Source: Candidatus Woesearchaeota archaeon
Lineage (GTDB): Archaea; Nanobdellota; Nanobdellia; Woesearchaeales; ARS49
Direction: 5' to 3'
DNA: 9,280 bases
Assembly: GCA_026394935.1 (NCBI GenBank)
Contig: JAPLZR010000040.1
Location: forward strand, 1 to 9,280
Shown: positions 1-6,559 of the stretch, piece by piece
Numbering within the stretch: position 1 is the first letter of the stretch
Layout of the letters: the number at the start of each line of letters is the position of its first letter
Notes under the pieces: generated by a model
Databases searched by the model: none
Told to the model about the DNA's origin: nothing
The model's input: the letters and a program-made list of their open reading frames with translations, nothing else
Made by a program: the position numbers and the translations under genes

Positions 1-1
1 G

Positions 2-793
2 AATGCAAAAGGAGCGGGCAAGTTCACAAGAACAGAAATAGAAGAACTAATCGAGATTGCCAAACTGTACAAACTACCAGGACTTGCCTGGATGAAAACA
101 ATCGGCAAAAACGTCCTTGAAGGAAGCATAGTCAAATACTTCCAAGCAAACATACAAGCACAACTAATCACACAAACAAACGCACAAGAAGGAGACCTGC
201 TATTATTCGCAGCAGACGAATGGGAAAAAGCAGCAACAGCACTCGGACAAGTCAGACTGGCAGTAGGCAAAAAATTAGGCTTGATAAAAGAAGAATACAA
301 ATTCTGCTGGATAATAGACTTCCCAATGTACGAATGGAACGAAGAAATCAACAACTGGCAGGCAAAACACCACATATTCACACACCCAAAAGAAGAAGAC
401 ATGGACAAACTCGAAACAGCACCAGGAGAAGTCAGAGCGAAAGCATACGACTGCGTACTGAACGGAGTAGAGCTGGGCGGAGGAAGCATACGAATCAACA
501 GAAAAGACACCCAAGCAAGAGTACTGCACGTAATAGGACTAGAATATGAAGAAGCAGAAAAAAGATTCGACTTCATGTTCAGAGCCTTCAAATACGGAGT
601 ACCACCACACGGCGGAATAGCAATAGGATTCGACAGATTCGTAGCACTAATGTGCGGACTAAACGACATCAGAGAAGTAATAGCATTCCCAAGAGACAAA
701 GCAAGCACGAACCCGCTAGACGGAAGCCCACAAGAATGGACACCAGAATTCCTAAAAGAATTACACTTAAAACTTGATATAGTCAAGAAATAG
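2..793 (+). CDS. aspS: Aspartyl-tRNA synthetase, bacterial type, C-terminal part (5' end outside window)
   Basis: Charges tRNA(Asp) with aspartate in the cytoplasm; a non-discriminating form would also charge tRNA(Asn). The frame is open from position 2, so the ATG at 92 is internal and 263 residues are visible. The first ~85 visible residues match the end of the GAD domain inserted in bacterial-type AspRS (GLAW motif, then GDLLLFAAD, then LGQVRLAVGKKLGL). The class II catalytic core follows: IDFPMYEW, HHIFTHPKE, the ELGGGSIRI strand and motif 3 GIAIGFDRFVALM, ending in a normal NPLDGSP and LKELHLK tail. Motifs 1 and 2 and the anticodon-binding domain lie upstream. Most archaea carry a shorter AspRS without GAD, so the bacterial form is notable. 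The slipin gene follows after 12 nt, probably in one transcript. The family call is secure; tRNA specificity cannot be judged because the anticodon-binding residues are outside the window. Confidence 0.95.
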   Translation, partial: NAKGAGKFTRTEIEELIEIAKLYKLPGLAWMKTIGKNVLEGSIVKYFQANIQAQLITQTNAQEGDLLLFAADEWEKAATALGQVRLAVGKKLGLIKEEYKFCWIIDFPMYEWNEEINNWQAKHHIFTHPKEEDMDKLETAPGEVRAKAYDCVLNGVELGGGSIRINRKDTQARVLHVIGLEYEEAEKRFDFMFRAFKYGVPPHGGIAIGFDRFVALMCGLNDIREVIAFPRDKASTNPLDGSPQEWTPEFLKELHLKLDIVKK

Positions 794-805
794 GGGGGAA
801 CAAAA

Positions 806-1318
806 ATGGCAGTACTACTATATGCAATAGCAGCATTAGTTTTGATAATAATACTATGGGGACTAAGACTTGTTTTTGAATACCAAAGACTGGTGCGTTT
901 CAGACTAGGAAGATTCAAAGACGTAATCGAACCAGGACTAAAATGGGTAATACCAATAATCGACAAAACACAAAGACTTGATTTAAGAGTCAGCACAGTA
1001 GACGTAGAACCACAGGAAGCAATGACAGCAGACAACGTCCCACTAAAAGTACAGGAAATAGAACTGCCAGAAACAATGAAAAGAGTAATGGCAAAACAAG
1101 CAGAAGCAGAAAGAGAAAGAAGAGCAACAATCATCAAATCAGAAGGAGAAATCAAAGCAGCAGAGAATCTGGCAAAAGCAGCGCAAATACTGGGAAAAGA
1201 CCCAACAGCATTCAATTTAAGAACACTGTCAACAATAGCGGACATCAGCACAGACCCGAGCCAGAAAATAATCTTCGTGCCAGCAGACATAATGAAAGTG
1301 TTTAACAAGGACAAATGA
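806..1318 (+). CDS. Stomatin/slipin-like SPFH membrane protein with internal deletion
   Basis: Slipins are membrane-anchored scaffolding proteins that oligomerise on the inner face of the membrane. This 170-residue protein has an N-terminal hydrophobic anchor (about residues 2-21) and the start of the SPFH domain: EYQRLVRFRLGRF, EPGLKWVIPIID, LDLRVSTVDV and MTADNVPLKV. At about residue 82 (nt 1049-1054) it jumps to QEIELPETMKRVMAKQAEAERERRA, the coiled segment that normally comes after the SPFH domain, and then to a normal C-terminus. Compared with archaeal slipins from memory, roughly 75-77 residues are missing in frame, including the TTLR region. A family member is usually about 250 residues. 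No nfeD-like partner gene is adjacent. A G-run (793-798) precedes the ATG, and the stop overlaps the next start (ATGA). It could be a minimal variant, a decaying gene or an assembly collapse. Confidence 0.85.
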   Translation: MAVLLYAIAALVLIIILWGLRLVFEYQRLVRFRLGRFKDVIEPGLKWVIPIIDKTQRLDLRVSTVDVEPQEAMTADNVPLKVQEIELPETMKRVMAKQAEAERERRATIIKSEGEIKAAENLAKAAQILGKDPTAFNLRTLSTIADISTDPSQKIIFVPADIMKVFNKDK

Positions 1319-1770
1319 AAGACTGCGTATTCTGCAAAATAGCAAAAGGCGAAGCACCCTGCCACAAAATATGGGAAAACGACAAATACCTGGCATTTCT
1401 GTCGATACATCCAAACACAGAAGGATTTTCAGTAGTAATAACAAAAGAACACTATCCAAGCTATGCATTCGATTTGCCAAAAGAAGTATTAACAGGATTA
1501 GTGCTTGCCTGCAAAGAAACAGCCAAACTACTTGACGAAAAACTAGCAGATGTAGGAAGAACAGGAATGATATTCGAAGGATTCGGAGTAGACCACGTCC
1601 ACGCAAAACTATTTCCAATGCACGGAACAAAAATGGATGGATGGAAAAAAATCAGCTCAAACGTAGACAAATATTTTGAAAGATATGAGGGTTACATTTC
1701 TTCACATGATTACAAAAGAGCGGAAGACAGCAAATTGGCAGAATTAGCCAAGAAAATAACAGGCAAATAA
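1315..1770 (+). CDS. HIT-family protein (nucleotide hydrolase/transferase) with altered His triad
   Basis: HIT proteins hydrolyse or transfer nucleotidyl groups, acting for example on dinucleoside polyphosphates or AMP conjugates, in the cytoplasm; the substrate here is unknown. The 151-residue product opens with CVFCKI (Cys4, Cys7), the usual zinc-pair start of Hint/FHIT-like proteins. It continues with HPNTEGF and TKEHY (residues 32-47) and reaches the active-site strand DHVHAKLFPMH (93-103). The triad reads His94-x-His96-x-Lys98: the middle His, the nucleophile in characterised HIT enzymes, is kept, while the third His is Lys. Residues 105-151 form a charged, helical-looking C-terminal extension. 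The start overlaps the slipin stop as ATGA, so translation is probably coupled. The 3' ~110 nt contain more T than the rest of the gene. The family call is firm; the enzymatic activity is inferred. Confidence 0.9.
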   Translation: MKDCVFCKIAKGEAPCHKIWENDKYLAFLSIHPNTEGFSVVITKEHYPSYAFDLPKEVLTGLVLACKETAKLLDEKLADVGRTGMIFEGFGVDHVHAKLFPMHGTKMDGWKKISSNVDKYFERYEGYISSHDYKRAEDSKLAELAKKITGK

Positions 1771-1772
1771 GC

Positions 1773-1784
1773 AAAACTTTTTAA
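1773..1784 (+). promoter_or_regulatory. TATA-like promoter element before gatC
   Basis: The A/T-rich element aaaactttttaat lies in the 37-nt gap between the HIT stop and the gatC start, centred about 28 nt before the ATG at 1808. That is the usual archaeal TATA-to-start distance for a leaderless or nearly leaderless mRNA. A weak GGA 7 nt before the ATG could act instead as a ribosome site on a longer transcript reading in from aspS. Confidence 0.5.
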
Positions 1785-1807
1785 TCCTGCAGAAAAAGGA
1801 ACATTCT

Positions 1808-2092
1808 ATGAACATCACGCCAGAAATCGTAAAAAGAGTAGCGGCAAACGCGAGAATCAAACTAAAAGAAGAAGAAATCAAAAAATTCGCGGCAGAAATG
1901 CAGGACATTCTCGGAAACTTCGCAAAACTAGCAGAAGTCAACACAGACGGCATAGAGCCAAGCTTCCACCCAATACCCGTAAAAAATGTAACACGAGAAG
2001 ACAAACCAGGCAAATGCCTCGACAGAGAAGAAGCACTCTCACTAACACCGCACAGAAAAGACAAATACTTCAGAGGACCAAAAATATTATGA
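1808..2092 (+). CDS. gatC: Asp-tRNA(Asn)/Glu-tRNA(Gln) amidotransferase subunit C
   Basis: GatC is the small subunit that wraps around GatA and GatB and holds the GatCAB complex together. The 94-residue product has the family layout: ITPEIVKRVAANARIKL, a helical EEEIKKFAAEMQDILGNFAKL segment, the VNTDGIEPSFHPIP link (about residues 44-58), the N-x-x-REDKP motif and a C-terminal tail ending in FRGPKIL. Its length is typical (about 95 residues). The TGA stop overlaps the gatA ATG (ATGA at 2089-2092), indicating coupled translation and matched subunit amounts. It is the first gene of a compact gatC-gatA-gatB set with a TATA-like element directly upstream. Nothing appears damaged. Confidence 0.94.
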   Translation: MNITPEIVKRVAANARIKLKEEEIKKFAAEMQDILGNFAKLAEVNTDGIEPSFHPIPVKNVTREDKPGKCLDREEALSLTPHRKDKYFRGPKIL

Positions 2093-3504
2093 TAAACAAA
2101 TTTGTAAAAGAGGCGCTCGCAGGAAAAATAGACTTAGTAGAGCACGCACAAAAAGCACTCGAAGAAGCGGAAAAAATCAGCAAAGAATACCACTATTTGA
2201 CTGCATACGCTGATGTAATAGAAAGAGCAAAAGAACTGCAAGAACAAGTAAAAAACGGAACAGCAAAAGGCAAACTCTTCGGAGTACTGATTTCAGTCAA
2301 AGACAGCATATGCGTAAAAGGAGTAGAAACAACAGCAACAAGCGCAATACTCAAAGGATACAAACCACTCTACAACGCAACAGTCATACAAAAATGCCTT
2401 GACGAAGGAGCAATAATCCTCGGAAAAACAACAATAGACGAATTCGGATTCGGAGGATTCAGCACAAACGTAGGAATAGGATACCAAAAACCTTTGAACC
2501 CAGTAGACAAAAAAAGAGCAACAGGAGGAAGCTCAGGAGGAGCAGCAGGACTAACAAGAAAAGCAACATTCCCACACATAGCATTCGGAGAAAGCACTGG
2601 CGGCAGCATCGTTAATCCCGCAAGCTTCTGCGGAGTAGTAGGACTATGCCCAACATACGGACGCGTATCCAGATACGGACTACTAGATTACGGAAATTCT
2701 TTGGACAAAATAGGAACAATGGGAGTGGATGTTGAAGATGCAGCATTACTGCTCGAAGTCATCTCAGGCAAAGACGAAAAAGACAGCACAACAGCAGACG
2801 TGCCAGTACCATCACTAGCAGACACGCCAGGCGCAATCAGCGGAATAAGAATAGGAATAGTCAAAGAAGCATACGCTGAAGGCATAGACAACAACGTACG
2901 CAAAACAGTACTCGAAGCAGTCTACAAACTAGAACAAAAAGGAGCAAGAAAACTAGAATTAAGTTTCCCAATATCAATGAATTACGGCATACCAACATAC
3001 TTCACACTCGCACCAGCAGAAGCAAGCACAAACCTCGCAAAATACTGCGGAATGAGATACGGAGCAAGCGAACAACTAACAGGAACATACAACGAATACT
3101 TCTCAAGAGTACGAAACAATTACTTCGGAGAAGAAGCAAAAAGAAGAATATTATTAGGAACATTCGTCCGCATGGCAGGATATCGAGAAGCGTTCTACAA
3201 CAAAGCAGCAAAAGTCAGAACAAAAATCATACAAGAATACAAAAAAGCATTCGAACAAGTAGACGTAATAATCACGCCAACAGTAGCAATCACAGCACCA
3301 ACATTTGAGGAAATCAAAAAGCTAACTCCGCTGCAAAACTTCATGATAGACCTTCTGACAGTACCGCCAAACCTCGCAGGACTGCCGCACATCACAGTAC
3401 CCTGCGGAGAAGCAAACGGACTGCCAATAGGCATGATGATAACAGGACCGCACTTCAAAGAAGAAAAAATAATACAGGTGGCAAAAGCATATGCACACCA
3501 GTGA
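2089..3504 (+). CDS. gatA: Asp-tRNA(Asn)/Glu-tRNA(Gln) amidotransferase subunit A
   Basis: GatA is the amidase subunit: it frees ammonia from glutamine, which GatB uses to amidate mischarged Asp- or Glu-tRNA. The start at 2089 (MINKFVKEAL) is chosen over an in-frame ATG at 2014 because it overlaps the gatC stop as ATGA and fits the family N-terminus; this gives 471 residues, close to the usual 470-490. The amidase triad is visible: Lys71 in SVKDSI, cis-Ser149 in TGGSSGG and nucleophile Ser173 in ESTGGSI, with the same 24-residue Ser-Ser spacing as in characterised GatA. PASFCGVVGL, PTYGRVSRYG, RRILLGTF and KAAKVRT also match. Two oddities flank the nucleophile: the usual DTGGS(I/V)R reads STGGSIV, so the Asp and Arg are changed. 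It ends 14 nt inside gatB. Function is confident. Confidence 0.95.
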   Translation: MINKFVKEALAGKIDLVEHAQKALEEAEKISKEYHYLTAYADVIERAKELQEQVKNGTAKGKLFGVLISVKDSICVKGVETTATSAILKGYKPLYNATVIQKCLDEGAIILGKTTIDEFGFGGFSTNVGIGYQKPLNPVDKKRATGGSSGGAAGLTRKATFPHIAFGESTGGSIVNPASFCGVVGLCPTYGRVSRYGLLDYGNSLDKIGTMGVDVEDAALLLEVISGKDEKDSTTADVPVPSLADTPGAISGIRIGIVKEAYAEGIDNNVRKTVLEAVYKLEQKGARKLELSFPISMNYGIPTYFTLAPAEASTNLAKYCGMRYGASEQLTGTYNEYFSRVRNNYFGEEAKRRILLGTFVRMAGYREAFYNKAAKVRTKIIQEYKKAFEQVDVIITPTVAITAPTFEEIKKLTPLQNFMIDLLTVPPNLAGLPHITVPCGEANGLPIGMMITGPHFKEEKIIQVAKAYAHQ

Positions 3505-4867
3505 TATTGTAATCGGACTAGAAATACACGTTCAACTTAAAACAAACACCAAACTATTCTGCAGCTGCCCAACAGAAGCAGTTGAGCCGAATACTTCCAT
3601 ATGCCCAACGTGCTTAGGACACCCAGGAAGCAAACCAGTCTTGAATGAGAAGGCGCTTGAGTATGGTACTAAACTCGCACTATCCTTAGGATGCAAAATA
3701 TCACCAACAGTAATGTTTGCAAGAAAAACATACTTCTATCCTGATTTAGTTAAGAACTACCAAATAACACAATACGAAGTGCCATTAGGAAGCAACGGAC
3801 AAATAATACTCGAAGACAAAAAAGTAGTAAGAATAGAAAGAGTCCACATAGAAGAAGACCCCGGAGCACTAATACACGAAGCAGGCAGTTGCTTGGTAGA
3901 TTACAACAGATCAGGCATACCACTGTGCGAAATAGTAACTGCACCAGATTTGACTTCTCCAGCAGAAGCAAGAGAATTCATGAAAAAACTAATGCAAATA
4001 CTAACTTACTTAGGAATCTTTGACCAAGACACCTGCATAATCAAAGCAGACGCAAACATCTCAATCAAAGAAAAAAATTACACCCGCGTAGAAGTCAAAA
4101 ACATAACAGGATTCAAAGAAATAGAACGAGCACTAAACTACGAACTACAAAGACAAAAACAGCAAGAAGTCAAAAAAGAAACAAGAGGATGGGACGCGGA
4201 CAAAGGAATCACAATCTCAATGCGAACAAAAGAAGAAGAGGAAGACTACGGATACATTGTAGAAACAGACCTGCCAATCTTTGAAATCTCACAAGAATGG
4301 ATAAGAAAAGTCCAACAAACAATACCAGAACTCGCAGAACAACGAGCACTGCGCTGGATGAAAGAATGGAAAATAGACGAAGACGACGCACGCATAATTG
4401 CAACTGATTTGGACGTTGCAGTACTGTTTGAAGAGATTGCAAGAAAAATAGACCCGATACTAACAGCAAGATGGACAAGAAGAGAAGTCCTCAGATTACT
4501 GAACGACAAGAAAAAAGAACTGCGCGAAACAGAATTCAACAAAGAAGGACTAACAGAACTATTCAAACTACTTGTTGAGAAGAAAATAACAGACAGAATA
4601 GGACAAAGAATAATAGAACAACTCGCAGAGAAAAAGTTCAGCCCTATTGCGTACGTAAAAGAACAAAAACTCGAAATGGTAGCAGGAGAAGACATCCTGA
4701 AAAAAGCCTGCGAAAAAGCAATCGCAGAAAATCCGAAGGCAGTTGAGGATTACAAGAAAGGCGAAGAAAAAGCATTGATGTTCATCATAGGACACGTAAT
4801 GAAAGCAACGAAAGGGACTGCGGCGCCGAATGTGGTGAAAGAATTACTGAAAGGATTACTGAAGTAA
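3491..4867 (+). CDS. gatB: Asp-tRNA(Asn)/Glu-tRNA(Gln) amidotransferase subunit B
   Basis: GatB binds the mischarged tRNA, phosphorylates the misacylated Asp/Glu side chain with ATP and amidates it with ammonia from GatA. The 458-residue product (family ~470-480) starts with DIVIGLEIHVQLKT and has the zinc cysteines CSC (24, 26) and CPTC (38, 41). ARKTYFYPDLVKNYQITQYE, VHIEEDPGALIH and NRSGIPLCEIV are the standard cradle-domain motifs. The helical and YqeY-like tail (about residues 310-458) is complete and ends in GHVMKATKGTAAPNVVKELL. The usual LPG-A-LP after the zinc site reads HPGSKP. The start lies inside gatA, overlapping by 14 nt, so GatB is probably made by reinitiation. A T-run directly after the stop suggests the operon ends here. 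Confidence 0.96.
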   Translation: MHTSDIVIGLEIHVQLKTNTKLFCSCPTEAVEPNTSICPTCLGHPGSKPVLNEKALEYGTKLALSLGCKISPTVMFARKTYFYPDLVKNYQITQYEVPLGSNGQIILEDKKVVRIERVHIEEDPGALIHEAGSCLVDYNRSGIPLCEIVTAPDLTSPAEAREFMKKLMQILTYLGIFDQDTCIIKADANISIKEKNYTRVEVKNITGFKEIERALNYELQRQKQQEVKKETRGWDADKGITISMRTKEEEEDYGYIVETDLPIFEISQEWIRKVQQTIPELAEQRALRWMKEWKIDEDDARIIATDLDVAVLFEEIARKIDPILTARWTRREVLRLLNDKKKELRETEFNKEGLTELFKLLVEKKITDRIGQRIIEQLAEKKFSPIAYVKEQKLEMVAGEDILKKACEKAIAENPKAVEDYKKGEEKALMFIIGHVMKATKGTAAPNVVKELLKGLLK

Positions 4868-4874
4868 TTTTTTT
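4868..4874 (+). terminator. T-run terminator after gatB
   Basis: Seven consecutive T residues begin immediately after the gatB TAA. Archaeal RNA polymerase can terminate at such U-tracts without a hairpin, and no hairpin is seen here. The run is short, so termination may be partial. Confidence 0.45.
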
Positions 4875-4877
4875 GAG

Positions 4878-4899
4878 ATATATATATATATATATATAT
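4878..4899. repeat. (AT)11 dinucleotide microsatellite
   Basis: An uninterrupted 22-nt alternating AT tract lies between gatB and the atypical gene. It is self-complementary and could form a cruciform or act as an over-long TATA element. From its centre, a transcript would begin around 4912-4917, leaving a short leader that includes the Shine-Dalgarno site at 4923-4929. A second TATA-like stretch (about 4903-4914) lies between it and the start codon. Repeats of this kind slip during replication, so the length may vary between cells or between assemblies. Confidence 0.9.
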
Positions 4900-4922
4900 G
4901 ACTTATTTTTATGATACCTCTA

Positions 4923-4929
4923 GGGTGAT
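4923..4929 (+). promoter_or_regulatory. Ribosome binding site GGGTGAT
   Basis: GGTGAT is complementary to the conserved 3' end of archaeal 16S rRNA and sits 3 nt before the ATG at 4933. It fixes the start of the atypical gene and differs from the leaderless style seen at gatC and herA. Confidence 0.6.
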
Positions 4930-4932
4930 AAT

Positions 4933-5367
4933 ATGACAGGCAATCCACTTTCAGCGCCATGGAATAGGTTAGTAGAACAAATGATAGACATACTAAGAGA
5001 AACAAAAATCTTCTTAAAACGGGAGTTCGACCTTGAAATATCTCCAGAGACTATCAAAGATAAAATAGATGAAACGGAAGTTCAGAATTTTAGATGTATC
5101 AAAATTAAGGAAAACTTTAATTATGTATATGATTTCGTAAAACAGATTTTTTCTGATAGAAGTGATCTAAGTAAGAGACTTGCAGGTCCTTTTTGGGGTT
5201 TAAAGAATATAGCCGGACGACTCAATTCTTGGGCTCAGACAGATATGACGGGGATAATATTTCCTGAATTATTAGATGTACAGAAAGGACAACTTAGGAA
5301 AAGTGAAGTAGAATGCGAAAATGACTTAGACGCGGCTATAGAGATTTTAGAAACACTAAGAATGTGA
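4933..5367 (+). CDS. Hypothetical protein, compositionally atypical
   Basis: I do not recognise a family in this 144-residue protein. It appears soluble and mostly helical, with no signal peptide, membrane segment or metal motif. The N-terminus (APWNRLVEQMIDILRETKIFLKR) looks amphipathic and the C-terminus is acidic (ECENDLDAAIEILETL). GPFWGLKNIAGRLNSWAQTD in the middle (about residues 85-104) is the most distinctive stretch. The start is supported by a good Shine-Dalgarno site. Base use stands out: a hand count over 4921-5340 gives G 90 against C 56 and A 160 against T 114, while neighbours show C at or above G and a stronger A excess. Codons ending in T are also more frequent. This fits recent acquisition or recent inversion. 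It converges on mre11, with one base between the stops. It is an intact frame and probably a real gene. Confidence 0.7.
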   Translation: MTGNPLSAPWNRLVEQMIDILRETKIFLKREFDLEISPETIKDKIDETEVQNFRCIKIKENFNYVYDFVKQIFSDRSDLSKRLAGPFWGLKNIAGRLNSWAQTDMTGIIFPELLDVQKGQLRKSEVECENDLDAAIEILETLRM

Positions 5368-5368
5368 A

Positions 5369-6559
5369 TTAGTTTAGATACTGCAACAACCCGTCCAGCT
5401 CAGAATGCACCCTTGACTCAAAATCAGCAACCCGTTCTCCCTCAGCTTTCTCAGCAGACAAAACAAGCATCAACTTCTTGGCAAGCTCAACATCAAACTC
5501 CTTGAACTGGGCAGAATGCTGCTGCAACAAAGAATCCTCAACCTCCTCAACATTCGCTTCCTTGACCATAATGACCTCCAACTCCTTGCTGGAAAAAGCA
5601 TTCGTGTTCTTCAAAACAACAAACGCACCCTTAGCAAAAACATCATGGAAAACGTCATTCCAGCGCAAATCAGCAGGACGACCAGTCTTCAAAGTGCCGG
5701 ATACGCGAATTGTGACAATAGCATTATTCACGTTCGGCAACCTGCGAATTTCCGTTTCAACCTCGGACAAACTCTTATTCTCCGCATTAACGGAAATACA
5801 AACAACAGGGTGAATTTGCAAAGGAATGTGCTGAATGTTTCCATCATTATACAAAACAAAACTACCCTGCTTCAACTTCTCCAACTCAGAAAAACTGTTA
5901 GGAAAAACAGGACCAGGAAAAACGATGTTCTTGTACTTGCCAATAGCTGCATTGTCAACAACATGAACGTGACCGCCAGCATAATAATCAAAACCAGCAG
6001 GCAACAAACTAACAGCCAAAGCATCCATCTCAGACAAATCCTTAGGCTTCAATTCAGCCAAAGCACTGTGAAACAAAAAAATCTTGAAACCAGACTCACT
6101 CTCCAAATTATCACGAGAAAGAAGCTTGTAGTAACTCGACTCCAAACCAGCCTTCTTCCCAATCAAACCAACAATCTTAGCACCAGACTTGTCAAGAGTG
6201 AAATGAAGCTTAATCCGGTTGTCAGGCAGTTCCTCGCCTTTTGCAACATTAACACCAAGACCAGCGTGCTCCAAAATATCAAGCATTGTTTTACCAGAAG
6301 GACTGAAATCATGACTGCCAGCAATAAAGTAAAGCGGAATATCAGCATCGTGCAAACGCTTAAACTGCTCAACAGCCACACGCAAACTGTCAATACCAGG
6401 AACAGCAGTATTAAACAAATCACCGGATAACAAGACAAAATTAACCTGCTCGGACAAACACCTTTCGATAACGGAAACAAAAGCCTCAGTATTCGCCATC
6501 CTCAACTTAGGCTCACGCCAGCTGCCCAAATGACAATCAGCCAAATGTGCGAATTTCAT
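5369..6559 (-). CDS. mre11: Mre11-like DNA double-strand-break nuclease
   Basis: Mre11 is a Mn-dependent nuclease that trims DNA ends, normally in complex with Rad50. The 396-residue product has the calcineurin-like phosphoesterase core: DCH (Asp8, His10), SGDLF (Asp47), AGSHD (81-84), FLFHS (His164) and GGHVHV (His197, His199), followed by a C-terminal part of about 190 residues. The canonical GNHD metal-site motif reads GSHD, replacing the conserved Asn with Ser82 while keeping catalytic His83. Its ATG overlaps the herA stop as ATGA, so it is translated from the herA transcript. Downstream there is no rad50 or nurA; the next gene converges on it. Codon use is rich in G and T in third positions, opposite to the plus-strand genes. 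SbcD-type nucleases are a related alternative, but the HerA linkage favours archaeal Mre11. Confidence 0.92.
   Translation of the reverse strand: MKFAHLADCHLGSWREPKLRMANTEAFVSVIERCLSEQVNFVLLSGDLFNTAVPGIDSLRVAVEQFKRLHDADIPLYFIAGSHDFSPSGKTMLDILEHAGLGVNVAKGEELPDNRIKLHFTLDKSGAKIVGLIGKKAGLESSYYKLLSRDNLESESGFKIFLFHSALAELKPKDLSEMDALAVSLLPAGFDYYAGGHVHVVDNAAIGKYKNIVFPGPVFPNSFSELEKLKQGSFVLYNDGNIQHIPLQIHPVVCISVNAENKSLSEVETEIRRLPNVNNAIVTIRVSGTLKTGRPADLRWNDVFHDVFAKGAFVVLKNTNAFSSKELEVIMVKEANVEEVEDSLLQQHSAQFKEFDVELAKKLMLVLSAEKAEGERVADFESRVHSELDGLLQYLN

Noticed and set aside
2014..2088. N-terminal extension of gatA from an earlier ATG
   Set aside because: It overlaps gatC by 79 nt, is basic and unlike GatA N-termini, and the ATGA junction at 2089 gives the expected start.
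4878..4899. CRISPR, IS end or replication origin at the AT repeat
   Set aside because: It is a plain dinucleotide tract with no flanking repeats, spacers, transposase gene or origin-box motifs.
5516..6430. 304-codon open frame antisense to mre11
   Set aside because: The same skew effect in the codon-aligned antisense frame; no domain, and mre11 is clearly the real gene.
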